64,000 bases of DNA from Promethearchaeia archaeon (GTDB lineage Archaea; Asgardarchaeota; Lokiarchaeia; Sigyniarchaeales; SOKP01), in contig JAHQWG010000012.1 of the NCBI GenBank assembly GCA_029856045.1, positions 1 through 64,000 of the forward strand. The letters are read 5' to 3'. Every line of letters begins with the position of its first letter. Position 1 is the stretch's first letter. The position numbers and the translations under genes are program-made. Shown here piece after piece: positions 9,073 to 18,026 of this stretch. Below the pieces are notes generated by a model that worked only from the letters and a program-made list of their open reading frames with translations, searched no databases and was not told the DNA's origin.

Positions 9073-10296
9073 CTATGAATAGATATTGAGTTTTTTAACT
9101 TCAAATAATCCTTTTTTGAGATATTTTTCTAAATTCATCGATTCCAATAGATCAAAAACTAATTTATTGTTAAACTCTTGATTGTTAGGGCAATATGGAC
9201 ATTTTTTTTTTACTTTCAGATTAGGAGAGATTTTATTTAATAAATCTTTAATTTCATGTATTTCTAAACCGATACAAGCTGTGAAAACTGGTAAATCTAA
9301 AAATTTATTACTGTACGCTAGGATATCTAATTCTACAGCATTAGGGCAACAATCAATGTTGGTTAAATTGATGCCAGTAGTTAATCCTCGAATTTTAATT
9401 TCACCTTTAAAGTGACTAGATTTTAAAAGATTTGATATAATTTTTAATCGAATTAGACTACAAAGAGCGCACACATACTTTTTTTCACTGATTTTGTTAT
9501 AAATTTTTTTTAAAATAGGATTAAAATTTATGATATTAAGGTTTAAATTTTTATCGTTGGAGTATGTCCCTATAATCTTCCAATTATTTAAAATTGAATC
9601 TAAATTTTTCTTATTTTCAAATAAATTAAAGATAATCGGGTTTATATTGCAACCACGTTTCATTAATAAAAATGCCGCAAGATAATCAGTTGGTCGTCCA
9701 ATATCCATATTAATAATATGTTTCCCAGGTTCAATTGGAAGACCTCCCCAATCAGTTTTTATAATTCTTGTGAAAATATAAGTAAAATTATCTCGAACTT
9801 CGACAAATATTTTCTTTTTGGGATTTGATAAATTAACATTTAGGTTCAAATCTTTAAAATAACTTAAAACTGCATCACCACACTGTTCTGCAACATCTTG
9901 TGATGTAAATGGATGTTTTCCGGATCTCCTTACTCTTATAGCAAAAGAATCACTTTTTTCTAAAATATCTTTCCCTACTTCAAGAGTTCTATTGATAATA
10001 TTTTTAATTGTACTTGAGGTTCTTACAGCGGGACTAATTGAGTGAATTCCAAAAACTCTTTTATTTAAAACACTGATAGCCTCTTTTATATCTTCATTTT
10101 TAAAGAAAAACAATATTCTTGCAAAATCTTGAGTGTATTGATATTTAGGAAAAGGGATATTATTTTTTGTCAAAGAAAAAATGATATTTTTTGTCAAAGT
10201 TTTTATCATTCGGCTTTTTATTTTCTTTGATTTAAGCCAAATTTCATTGTATCGTATGAGTATTAAATTAAAAAGCTTTGAGTTTATGTTTTGCAT
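9073..10296 (-). CDS. ThiI-like THUMP protein with degenerate PP-loop
   Basis: This 407-residue protein follows the ThiI layout: an N-terminal ferredoxin-like region and THUMP domain (about 1-180, with 'FAIRVRRSGKHPFTS'), then a PP-loop-type domain. In active ThiI the domain opens with SGG-D-SP; here the aligned stretch (about 196-215) reads 'MDIGRPTDYLAAFLLMKRG', so the ATP-pyrophosphatase loop is lost while the following helix is kept. A 'CALC' pair (about 276-279), conserved Cys residues and 'CPYCP' near the C-terminus remain. It could be a tRNA-binding thiolation partner that relies on another ATPase, or a diverged enzyme. The MoaD-like carrier lies just downstream in the same direction. 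Confidence 0.65.
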   Translation of the reverse strand: MQNINSKLFNLILIRYNEIWLKSKKIKSRMIKTLTKNIIFSLTKNNIPFPKYQYTQDFARILFFFKNEDIKEAISVLNKRVFGIHSISPAVRTSSTIKNIINRTLEVGKDILEKSDSFAIRVRRSGKHPFTSQDVAEQCGDAVLSYFKDLNLNVNLSNPKKKIFVEVRDNFTYIFTRIIKTDWGGLPIEPGKHIINMDIGRPTDYLAAFLLMKRGCNINPIIFNLFENKKNLDSILNNWKIIGTYSNDKNLNLNIINFNPILKKIYNKISEKKYVCALCSLIRLKIISNLLKSSHFKGEIKIRGLTTGINLTNIDCCPNAVELDILAYSNKFLDLPVFTACIGLEIHEIKDLLNKISPNLKVKKKCPYCPNNQEFNNKLVFDLLESMNLEKYLKKGLFEVKKLNIYS

Positions 10297-10358
10297 TTTA
10301 ATACCTTAATAATTTTTATATATTAATAATTTTATAGTTAATTTGTTTTTAAATAAAT

Positions 10359-11945
10359 ATGAAAACAACTTCTATTAAAGTAGCAAATCCAACAATTTCA
10401 GAGGGCGTAAAAAAAAGAATTGTGATAATTTCAGATACCCATATAAGTAATAGTGAATCGGATTTTAATTTGACTGCTTTTAGAAAGGGAATAGCCCAAA
10501 TAAATAAACTTAAAAACATAGATTATTTCATACACCTTGGTGATCTCACTCAAAACGGTACTTTAAATGAATTTGAATATGCAAAAACGTTGATGAATGA
10601 GATAAAGCAAAAAATCTCAGTTCAATATGTTATTGGAAATCATGATGCATTAAATGTAGGATATTTACTTTTTGAAGAAATGATTGGAGAGCGACATTTT
10701 GAAATTGAAGATGAAAATTTTTTCTTATTAGCGGTAGATTCGACTATACCTGACTTGGCTACGGGTAAGATTAATTTTAGAACAATGATGAGGATAAAAA
10801 AGTTATTGTTGGATCGACCTAATAAAATGAAGGTTGTTTGTTTTCATCATCAATTAATACCAATCCCACATACAGGGAAGGAAAGGTCTGCAATCCTTGA
10901 TTCTGGTGATATGCTTCAAATACTCAAAGAGTGTGGGGTTCATTTAGTTATAAATGGACATAGACATATATCAAATCTTTATACTATTAATTTGGGAGAA
11001 CAAGATCTTCTAGCTTTTAATTCTGGCACATTTTCCTCTAACAAAACAAGATATAGGGAAAATTTTACTTATAATATAATAGATATAAATAATGATATTT
11101 TTAGATTTAATATAATTCCAATCCTACAACAAGAAAGATTTAAAAAAGAAATTTTTAGAAAAGTATCCACTTATTCCTTGAGAAAGAAGAAAAAAGATGA
11201 AAAACCTTTTTGTAAATTAATACACTTTTTTGATTCTTCTCTTTCTCCAGACGATAAAAAAACCGAACAAACCTTTGATAAATTAATTCAAAAAATCAAC
11301 AATCAAAAAGACATTTCAATTGTTTTACACTCTGGAAATGTAACTAAGAATAGTTATAAAGAAGAATATGAATTTGCAATTGAGAGATTAAAGGGCATAG
11401 CATATCCTTACATCATAGTTCCCGGAATAAATGATGTTAAACCAAATGGTTATCAATTATGGCTCAAAAACATTGGTGATTTAGATTCTACTTATGAAGA
11501 TAATAAATTAGTTGTTTTGGCATTGGATACAACTACATTTAATTCTAAAGTTGGTCGAATTGGACGTCGTAGAATAAAAGAAATTTCAGAACAGACTATG
11601 AAAAAATCAAGAGAGAAAGTAATTTGTGTTTTATGTCATCATGAGATAATTCCTACGCCCATGAGTGTTTGGAAAACAGAGTTAATCGATGCAGGAGATG
11701 TATTATCAAGATTTTCTTTATCACAGATTGCTTTAATTCTGACCAGCTCATCTGGTTTGTCAATAAATACAAAAATAGATAATTCAATATTTTCTAGCGT
11801 ATCTAGTTTGAAAAAGGATTATTTCAACGAGATTTTTATAGAAATAGACATATTTAAAGATGGCTTAGTAGAATTATATGAGCATGATTTAACGGAACAT
11901 AAAATTACAAATATTGGGAGATATTCAATTAATCTATTTACTTAG
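10359..11945 (+). CDS. Tandem calcineurin-like metallophosphoesterase, second domain degenerate
   Basis: This is a 528-residue protein with two metallophosphoesterase domains. Domain 1 (about 20-265) has all metal motifs: 'SDTH', 'GDLTQNG', 'GNHD', 'FHHQ' and 'GHRH', as in class III cyclic-nucleotide phosphodiesterases (CpdA type). Domain 2 (about 285-528) shows the same order with changed residues: 'FDSS', 'SGNVTKN', 'PGIND', 'CHHE' and 'SSGLS', so it should be catalytically dead and may be regulatory or structural. The substrate may be a cyclic nucleotide, but this is family inference. The start is ATG at 10359. Its 3' end overlaps the convergent gene at 11938 by 8 bp. Confidence 0.8.
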   Translation: MKTTSIKVANPTISEGVKKRIVIISDTHISNSESDFNLTAFRKGIAQINKLKNIDYFIHLGDLTQNGTLNEFEYAKTLMNEIKQKISVQYVIGNHDALNVGYLLFEEMIGERHFEIEDENFFLLAVDSTIPDLATGKINFRTMMRIKKLLLDRPNKMKVVCFHHQLIPIPHTGKERSAILDSGDMLQILKECGVHLVINGHRHISNLYTINLGEQDLLAFNSGTFSSNKTRYRENFTYNIIDINNDIFRFNIIPILQQERFKKEIFRKVSTYSLRKKKKDEKPFCKLIHFFDSSLSPDDKKTEQTFDKLIQKINNQKDISIVLHSGNVTKNSYKEEYEFAIERLKGIAYPYIIVPGINDVKPNGYQLWLKNIGDLDSTYEDNKLVVLALDTTTFNSKVGRIGRRRIKEISEQTMKKSREKVICVLCHHEIIPTPMSVWKTELIDAGDVLSRFSLSQIALILTSSSGLSINTKIDNSIFSSVSSLKKDYFNEIFIEIDIFKDGLVELYEHDLTEHKITNIGRYSINLFT

Positions 11946-12681
11946 ATTCTTCCAGTAGTTTAGCAGGATGACCACCGTAATTTTTATTTACCTCCAATAT
12001 TTGTCCTGGTAAAGTATAAGAATGTGCAGTAATCTTTACGTTTTCTCCTACTTGCGTTCCAGGCATTAATACAACCTTAGAACCCATTTCAACATTACTG
12101 TTAATTAAGATGCTTTTTAAAAAGAACTTATCCTTTTCAATTCCATATGAGAGTATTGTGCTACTAATCCCGCAAATTACATTATTTCCAATAGAAATAA
12201 ATTCTGAAGATATCCAACATTGATCACAAGATGTATTCTTTCCTATTCTAACTCCAAAAATCCTTAAAACAAATTTATTTTTTAACCATGGCAAAGGATT
12301 TGTTCCAGCTACATAAAGTGGCCACTTTTTTATCAAATTTCTAATATTCCAAAATAAATAATCCTTATCTTTAATGTCTCGTTGGAAGATTCCTTCTTTT
12401 GGTTTGTGAATTAAATTAACAATCATAATAAAAATTTTGGAGACAAGAAGTGAGCTAAGTAACAGGATATAAATTCCAGCTATGATATTAAGTGGAAAGA
12501 AAATCCAAAATAACCAAATCCAGCCAGATACCCAAAAAAGTGTAAAATAATAATTTTCGAAAATTGTTAATGGAATAAAACTAAGAAATATTATTATAAA
12601 ATAGATAACTAAATATTTTTTCCTAATTCGTGCATCTACTGGAGTAGGAGAAGCAAGCTTCATGCTAGTTGGACCACTCAT
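11938..12681 (-). CDS. Membrane-anchored hexapeptide acyltransferase-like protein (second of pair)
   Basis: This is a 247-residue protein. Residues of about 20-90 hold two to three hydrophobic helices; residues of about 140-240 form a left-handed beta-helix built from I/V/L-G-x hexapeptides ('VRIGKNTSC', 'ISIGNNVIC', 'VEMGSKVVL', 'TQVGENVKI'). This layout resembles the C-terminal acetyltransferase-like membrane domains of Pls/PosA-type proteins. It probably transfers an acyl group to an envelope or lipid substrate, unproven. An AGGTGA Shine-Dalgarno lies 8 nt before the ATG at 12681. It is 11 bp downstream of its paralogue at 12693, clearly the same operon. Confidence 0.72.
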   Translation of the reverse strand: MSGPTSMKLASPTPVDARIRKKYLVIYFIIIFLSFIPLTIFENYYFTLFWVSGWIWLFWIFFPLNIIAGIYILLLSSLLVSKIFIMIVNLIHKPKEGIFQRDIKDKDYLFWNIRNLIKKWPLYVAGTNPLPWLKNKFVLRIFGVRIGKNTSCDQCWISSEFISIGNNVICGISSTILSYGIEKDKFFLKSILINSNVEMGSKVVLMPGTQVGENVKITAHSYTLPGQILEVNKNYGGHPAKLLEESK

Positions 12682-12692
12682 TTTTTTTTCAC

Positions 12693-13514
12693 CTACTGAT
12701 TCTTACCTTTTTGTGGTTTTTTTTTTTTATATTGTTCAACTCCAAGCCTTGTCAATTTATTCTCAGTCTCCTCAATACTCATAATTGGAAAACTTTTAGA
12801 GACGGGAACACCAATATGAATTTTACCTCCTTCTAATGCTTGTCCAATTTTTGTTATACTATTGGCTCCTAAAATTGTTCCTTCTTCTAAAGTGGTTCCT
12901 GGAGAAACAATTGTTTGGGGTCCAATAATGCAATTTCTTCCAATTTCGACACGCTTTATTATTAGTTTATCATTGTATATTAAATGCGAGTGAATTATAG
13001 TATTAAGGCTCGTCATTGTATGATCTCCGATAGTAATAAATTCTGGATCAACCCAACCATCATAAATACATACATTTCTTCCTAATTTTACTCCAAAAAT
13101 TCTATACACAGCAATATCTAACCACGGAAGAGGGAGTGCTCTTACTGACCAAAGAGGAAGATAAGTTATCCAATATCTGTACCTCCAAAACTTCCAATCT
13201 TTACTATTTCGCTCAAATATTCCCTCTTTAGGGGGATAGACTTTATTTACTAATCGTAATAATAGAAATGCAATAAAAGTAATAGAAAATGTAAATAAAT
13301 ACAAACAACTATATACAGATAATGGAACCAATAACCATAGAATCCAAAACCCTTGAAGCAAATAATCAATTAACCATAAACTTGTATAGATTACAATAGA
13401 AATACCACAAATAAATTCAATTAATAAAAAGAATGATGCTTTATCCTTAAAAATTCCAGAAGTTGATATGATCAAAACATTTTTGTTCTTTAATTGCACC
13501 ATTTTGAAGATCAT
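12693..13514 (-). CDS. Membrane-anchored hexapeptide acyltransferase-like protein (first of pair)
   Basis: This is a 273-residue paralogue of the next gene. It has two or three hydrophobic helices (about 22-95), a cytoplasmic linker with 'YPPKEGIFERN' shared almost word for word with the paralogue ('HKPKEGIFQRD'), then a hexapeptide beta-helix ('VKLGRNVCI', 'ITIGDHTMT', 'VEIGRNCII', 'TTLEEGTIL'). A His in 'IIHSHL' may be catalytic. The C-terminus is Lys-rich. The two genes look like a local duplication and may form a mixed trimer. The start ATG at 13514 allows four extra residues before a second ATG. Function is inferred from fold only. Confidence 0.7.
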   Translation of the reverse strand: MIFKMVQLKNKNVLIISTSGIFKDKASFFLLIEFICGISIVIYTSLWLIDYLLQGFWILWLLVPLSVYSCLYLFTFSITFIAFLLLRLVNKVYPPKEGIFERNSKDWKFWRYRYWITYLPLWSVRALPLPWLDIAVYRIFGVKLGRNVCIYDGWVDPEFITIGDHTMTSLNTIIHSHLIYNDKLIIKRVEIGRNCIIGPQTIVSPGTTLEEGTILGANSITKIGQALEGGKIHIGVPVSKSFPIMSIEETENKLTRLGVEQYKKKKPQKGKNQ

Positions 13515-13671
13515 ATACAGTTAATTTTTTTAATATAAAATATTTTTTATAGTATAAAAGATATCCAAAATTTTTTTTTTCAAAATTATAATTAAGAAGA
13601 ACATATTTAAAATATTTAAATTAATATTACTAAGTATATCGAAATATATAAAGTAATCAAGGTGAAAAACA

Positions 13672-14571
13672 ATAAGTATTAATTGGGCTGCAATAGAAGC
13701 AAAACCAGATAAGGCACAAAAGGTTCAAGGGCAAGTCTTATTGGATTTACGAGCAAAAGTGAATGATTTAGAAAAGCAATTAGCTACTACTAAAACGGAA
13801 TTAGATAAAAAAATTAAAGAATTAAAAGCAACTAATGATAAATTATCATCGACGGAACAGAGTTTGAATGAAACTAAAGAAAAATTAAGTTCTACAGAAT
13901 CAAAATTGAGTACTCTAAAAGGAGAAAAGGAAACAGCAGATAGTAAAATTATTGAACTTGAATCAAATCTACAATCAACTAAATCTGAATTAGAAAAAGC
14001 GAATGAAAAGAGTTCTGATTTAGAAAATGAACTAGGGGATGCTAAAACAAAAAACACAGAATTAGACGGAAAATTAAATAATGTGTCTGGAACTGTTGCT
14101 GATTTAGAAAAGGAAATATCACAAAAAGATAAAGATATAGAAGAACTTAAAAGTAAATTAGAAAAAGAAGGAGAAGAACTTAAAATTAATCTCGAGACAA
14201 AAACAAATAAAATCAAAGAACTTGAAACTGAAATTGCTTCTAATCATGATAGAATTAATGAATTAACAAATGATTTGAATGAAAAGGAAAGTCAATTGAC
14301 TGCTTTAACAACTTCTCTCACACAGAAAGATGACGTATTGGCTAAGGCTGCTGAGCACTTAGAGGAGGTTGAGTCTGAATTAAGTGAGTTAAAGCCACCA
14401 GAGATTAGCGCAGCTGGAGGTTTTTCGAGTGAAGAGAGAATTATCTGTCCTATGTGTGGCGGAAAGTCAATTAAAGAGGTTGAAGATAAGAGTAAAGTGC
14501 TGTCTTATGTTGGTCATATTCCGTTGTACGCCAAGAAGCGTATTTGCAAACAGTGTGGCTACGAATTTTAA
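13672..14571 (+). CDS. Coiled-coil protein with C-terminal zinc ribbon (AUA start likely)
   Basis: This protein of about 299 residues is almost entirely heptad coiled coil (Lys/Glu/Leu-rich, about residues 25-235), with a Pro-Pro hinge and then a zinc ribbon 'CPMCGG ... CKQCGYEF' at the C-terminus. I do not recognise a family. The first canonical in-frame start is TTG 13741, but the frame reads well for 23 codons further upstream ('NWAAIEAKPDKAQKV'), back to a TGA at 13663 that lies inside an AAGGTGA Shine-Dalgarno (13659-13665). ATA 13672 is 6 nt after that site and is my chosen start; ATT 13678 is second choice. Confidence 0.65.
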   Translation: MSINWAAIEAKPDKAQKVQGQVLLDLRAKVNDLEKQLATTKTELDKKIKELKATNDKLSSTEQSLNETKEKLSSTESKLSTLKGEKETADSKIIELESNLQSTKSELEKANEKSSDLENELGDAKTKNTELDGKLNNVSGTVADLEKEISQKDKDIEELKSKLEKEGEELKINLETKTNKIKELETEIASNHDRINELTNDLNEKESQLTALTTSLTQKDDVLAKAAEHLEEVESELSELKPPEISAAGGFSSEERIICPMCGGKSIKEVEDKSKVLSYVGHIPLYAKKRICKQCGYEF

Positions 14572-14751
14572 GATTTCTTTTTTCTATTTATTTTTTTTAA
14601 TGTTTGGCTTATTTGCATTAATTTAAATCATCCTATGAAGATTTAATGAAATATTTGAAATTATGTTCTTTGCAGATTTTTTATCAAAAATAAAAAATTT
14701 TAATTTTTTTTAATTTAAGTAACAGTTTAAAAATAAAGTAATTTGAATAAG

Positions 14752-15891
14752 ATGCAATATAAAACAAAAATTTTTTTCACTTCAAATGTATTTTCTGATA
14801 CCGAGATCGGTAAAAATACAAAAATAAGTAAAAAATATCGAGAAAAAATAGTGGAATTATGGGATATTCTAAGAAAGAAAGCAGAATTAAACATCTTCAA
14901 TGGACGCTTTCCTTCAGAATCTCAAATATATAGTGAAATAAAAAATTTTAATCCTGATATTATTGGATGTCATTTAAGTCATAAATTAGCAACAGATATT
15001 CTTGAAGATTCAGAAATATTTGCAATTGCTACTGCGACAATGGGATATAACCATATTGGGAGGATTTCTGGAGATAAAATTTTAATATCTCATACTCCAG
15101 GTGTTCTTTTTGAGACTGTAGCAGATTTTACAATAGCAATTATTATGACAAACCTTAGAAACTTAGTTGATTTACATAATTTTGTATGGACTGGAAAATG
15201 GACAACAGAAGAGAAGTGGGACCTCGACCAAAAACTGTGTTCAATAATTAATATTAAAACACTGGGAATTATTGGTTTAGGTCAAATAGGTCAAGAGGTA
15301 ATAAAAAGATTATATCCTTGGGGAGTAAAAATATGGTATAATGATATATTCAGAAATAAAGCGATGGAAGAAAAATTTCCGGGAATAAAATTTATTGATA
15401 ATTATGAAGAGATTTTTACTAATTGTGATATTATTTCACTTCACATTCCTTTAATGGAAAAAACTAAAGGAATTGTCAATAGAGATTTATTAAAATTAAT
15501 GAAAAAGGATGCGGTTTTAGTTAACACCGCACGAGGTGAAATAATCAATATTTATGATCTTTTAGAATTACTAGAAAATAGAGAGATCTCGATAAATTTG
15601 GCGTTTGATGTTTTCGAACCAATTGAACCAATTCAACCTAAAATCTTAGAACGTTTTAAAAAAATAAAAAAAGAAAATCCTAATTTGCGATTTACTTTTA
15701 TACCTCATAATGCAAGTGCAGATGCAGATACCAGGGCTAAAATGAATGTTATGTTTTTGCAAGATATTATAAAAATCATTGAATCTAAAAATTTAGATGA
15801 TTTAGAAGAGGTCCATATTATCCCCGAACAAAAGAAAAGAAAAAATGAAATTGATTTTCGAATTAAAAAATATTGGAAAAAAAAGGCTTGA
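14752..15891 (+). CDS. D-isomer-specific 2-hydroxyacid dehydrogenase family protein
   Basis: This is a 379-residue NAD-dependent dehydrogenase. The Rossmann motif 'GIIGLGQIGQEV' lies in the middle, followed by 'NTARGEIINIYDLLELL' (active-site Arg region), the catalytic Glu region 'DVFEPIEP' and the catalytic His in 'IPHNASADA'. This pattern covers phosphoglycerate, glyoxylate/hydroxypyruvate and formate dehydrogenases; the substrate is not decided by sequence. The ATG at 14752 is preferred over an in-frame TTG at 14743; neither has a clear Shine-Dalgarno. The next gene starts 8 bp downstream, so they are likely cotranscribed. Confidence 0.82.
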   Translation: MQYKTKIFFTSNVFSDTEIGKNTKISKKYREKIVELWDILRKKAELNIFNGRFPSESQIYSEIKNFNPDIIGCHLSHKLATDILEDSEIFAIATATMGYNHIGRISGDKILISHTPGVLFETVADFTIAIIMTNLRNLVDLHNFVWTGKWTTEEKWDLDQKLCSIINIKTLGIIGLGQIGQEVIKRLYPWGVKIWYNDIFRNKAMEEKFPGIKFIDNYEEIFTNCDIISLHIPLMEKTKGIVNRDLLKLMKKDAVLVNTARGEIINIYDLLELLENREISINLAFDVFEPIEPIQPKILERFKKIKKENPNLRFTFIPHNASADADTRAKMNVMFLQDIIKIIESKNLDDLEEVHIIPEQKKRKNEIDFRIKKYWKKKA

Positions 15892-15898
15892 AAAAATT

Positions 15899-16474
15899 AT
15901 GAAAATAAGAACATTTATTGCATTTGAATTAAGAGATGATAAAACAGTTAGGAGTTTATTTGATTTCTCTTCTAAATTAAAAAATATTCAAACAAAAATT
16001 AAGATAGTTGAACCAGAAAACTATCATATTACAATGAAATTTCTCGGCAATATTGAAGAATCTCAAGCTAAAGTGATATATAATTTAATTACTAATCATA
16101 TCAACAATGAATTTTTTAAAGAGGGATTAAAAAAATATTCGCTAAAAGGGGTTGGGGAGTTTAAAGGATATAGTACAATTTGGGTTAGGTTGATTGGGGA
16201 TATTCAATTTTTGCAAGAGATTAAAGATACCCTTGAGAATTTATTAAAAAGCCAACTCAATATTGAAAAAGATAAAAGGGAAATTTTTAAACCACATTTA
16301 ACTATTGGGAGATTAAAATCTAATAAAATTAATTATAAAAATTTTGATGATTTTAAAAATTTGATTAAGCAGAATAAAAATTTAGATTTAGGTGAATTCA
16401 CAATAAATAAATTAGTGTTAAAAAAGTCAGATCTAACTCCAAAAGGTCCGATCTATACAACTTTATCGTATTAA
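15899..16474 (+). CDS. thpR: RNA 2',3'-cyclic phosphodiesterase (LigT/ThpR, 2H family)
   Basis: This is a 191-residue 2H phosphoesterase with both catalytic His-x-Thr/Ser motifs: 'YHITMKFLG' near residue 42 and 'PHLTIGRL' near residue 135. These proteins open RNA 2',3'-cyclic phosphates or ligate tRNA halves in vitro, acting in the cytoplasm. A longer frame starts at 15845, but that would overlap the dehydrogenase by 47 bp; ATG 15899, 8 bp after its stop and followed by 'MKIRTFIAF', matches the family N-terminus. Confidence 0.85.
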   Translation: MKIRTFIAFELRDDKTVRSLFDFSSKLKNIQTKIKIVEPENYHITMKFLGNIEESQAKVIYNLITNHINNEFFKEGLKKYSLKGVGEFKGYSTIWVRLIGDIQFLQEIKDTLENLLKSQLNIEKDKREIFKPHLTIGRLKSNKINYKNFDDFKNLIKQNKNLDLGEFTINKLVLKKSDLTPKGPIYTTLSY

Positions 16475-16492
16475 TTGAAGTAGAATTGCATT

Positions 16493-17185
16493 ATGAGTGT
16501 TCCAGAGAAGAAAATAAGGGCAATAGCATGGGATTTAGACGGGACTCTCGTATATTTTAATATAGACTTTATTCAAGCGAGAAAAAACGTTATTGAAGTT
16601 TTCACGGAAAATGGAGTAGACCCTTCTGGTTTAAGTATTCAAAAGCCAATAATAGAAAATGTGAACATTGGAAAGGAAAAATTAAAAGAATTGAAAATTT
16701 CTGAGAAAAAAGAAAAAAAAATATTGAAAAAAGTTGAAAAATCTATCATCAAATTAGAGGCTCAGGCAGCAGAAAATGCAAGAATTGTTGATGGAATTAA
16801 GGAGATTTTAGAATTTTGCCATCAAAAACAATTAAGACAAGTAATCTATACTTTAAATACGAATTTAATCGCTAAAAATACTTTAAAAAAGGTAAAGATA
16901 TTAAAATATTTCGATTTTATTGTTGGTAGAGATGATCTATCTAATCCAAAACCTCATAAAGATCATCTAATTTATATTTGTAATAAATTGAATTTATCTA
17001 ATAAAGAATTATTAATTATTGGGGATAATTCACGTGATATTGAAGGTGCAAACAATATGGGTGCGCCATCTATTGGAATTTTAACTATTAGGTACTCAGA
17101 AAAAGGTTTAAAAGGAGCAAATTTTATAATAGAACAGAATAAAATTGCTCAAGATTTAAAAAAAGCAATAAAAACTTTTTTATAG
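16493..17185 (+). CDS. HAD-superfamily hydrolase (phosphoglycolate-phosphatase-like)
   Basis: This is a 230-residue HAD hydrolase. Motif I 'WDLDGTL' with the nucleophile Asp is near residue 14, motif II 'YTLNTN' has Asn-Thr instead of the common Thr/Ser-Asn pairing, motif III Lys is in 'NPKPHKD', and motif IV is 'IGDNSRDIEGA'. The helical cap between I and II is of C1 type and unusually Lys-rich. It probably dephosphorylates a small metabolite. It is 18 bp downstream of the LigT-type gene, same strand, likely operonic. Confidence 0.82.
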   Translation: MSVPEKKIRAIAWDLDGTLVYFNIDFIQARKNVIEVFTENGVDPSGLSIQKPIIENVNIGKEKLKELKISEKKEKKILKKVEKSIIKLEAQAAENARIVDGIKEILEFCHQKQLRQVIYTLNTNLIAKNTLKKVKILKYFDFIVGRDDLSNPKPHKDHLIYICNKLNLSNKELLIIGDNSRDIEGANNMGAPSIGILTIRYSEKGLKGANFIIEQNKIAQDLKKAIKTFL

Positions 17186-17247
17186 ATATTTCAATTCAAA
17201 TATCTTATTAAAAACAATAAATAAAAAATTTTTAAAAAAGTACAAAA

Positions 17248-17535
17248 ATGAGCTCGATTAAGAGATTGGTATTGGATGTCCTCAAACCTCATCAACCAAA
17301 TATTGACATATTAGCTACAGAATTAATGAATCTCGACCTTATAAAAGGAGTTAAAATAAAAGTCGAGGAGATTGATGAAAAAACAGCTTCAGTAAAAATA
17401 ACAGTTCAGGGAGAAAAATTGGATCTAAAAGAAATTATTGAAAAATTAGAAAGTTTAACATGCGCTGTGCACTCTGTTGATGAAGTGTGGAGCGGGGATT
17501 ATCAAGAGAAGGTAACGCGAACATTGAAGTACTAA
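17248..17535 (+). CDS. DUF211 family protein
   Basis: This 95-residue archaeal protein starts 'SSIKRLVLDVLKPHQPNI' and ends with 'CAVHSVDEVWSGD', both hallmarks of DUF211 (MTH889 type), a ferredoxin-like fold of unknown function reported to form multimers and bind Ca2+. The length is usual for the family. The gene stands between the HAD gene and an uncharacterised ORF on the same strand; no Shine-Dalgarno is obvious. Confidence 0.82.
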   Translation: MSSIKRLVLDVLKPHQPNIDILATELMNLDLIKGVKIKVEEIDEKTASVKITVQGEKLDLKEIIEKLESLTCAVHSVDEVWSGDYQEKVTRTLKY

Positions 17536-17572
17536 ATAATAGAAAATATTTGAAGAATTTTTTTTTTGTTAA

Positions 17573-17926
17573 ATGACTGAACCAAAAATCGCAAAAATAG
17601 TTAATGAAAGTGGCGAAATCTCTGATGATTTAGATTATGCCTTAGCTAATTTTTTATTAGCTCAAAGAGGTGCAGGATTTACAGCTTGTCGTCCGCAATT
17701 AGTTGAATTAGAAGATCAAACTAAGGCGATAAAAATGATGATAGACCATACTTACATTGGAAAGGATAACAATGTCTATGGTTTGGGAATTGTAGGTTAC
17801 ATTTATATTTCAACAACAGATTATTCAATTATTTTTTGCACTCCCCTTGGGGAGATGGAAGTAAATATTCAAGTCCTTAAGGATTCTGGAGTTGAAGCCC
17901 AAGTAAGACCAAAAGGAAAATATTAA
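17573..17926 (+). CDS. Uncharacterised 117-residue protein
   Basis: No family is recognised. The protein is soluble and alpha/beta, with an acidic N-terminal helix ('ISDDLDYALANFLLAQRGA'), then strands ('GLGIVGYIYIST', 'YSIIFCTPLG') and a basic C-terminus. Normal codon use and a clean ATG 38 bp after the DUF211 stop support it as real. It may be cotranscribed with the DUF211 gene upstream. Confidence 0.65.
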   Translation: MTEPKIAKIVNESGEISDDLDYALANFLLAQRGAGFTACRPQLVELEDQTKAIKMMIDHTYIGKDNNVYGLGIVGYIYISTTDYSIIFCTPLGEMEVNIQVLKDSGVEAQVRPKGKY

Positions 17927-18026
17927 GTATTGAAACAAATAAATTTTATCAATAGTCTTTTTTTCCAAAACTTTTATGATACGGCTTAAATAAAATAAAA
18001 ATTGACTAAAAATCTTGTGAAAATTG

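Noticed and set aside
13725-14216. Minus-strand ORF opposite the coiled-coil gene
   Set aside because: The Ser/Phe-rich product is the mirror of a Lys/Glu-rich coiled coil.
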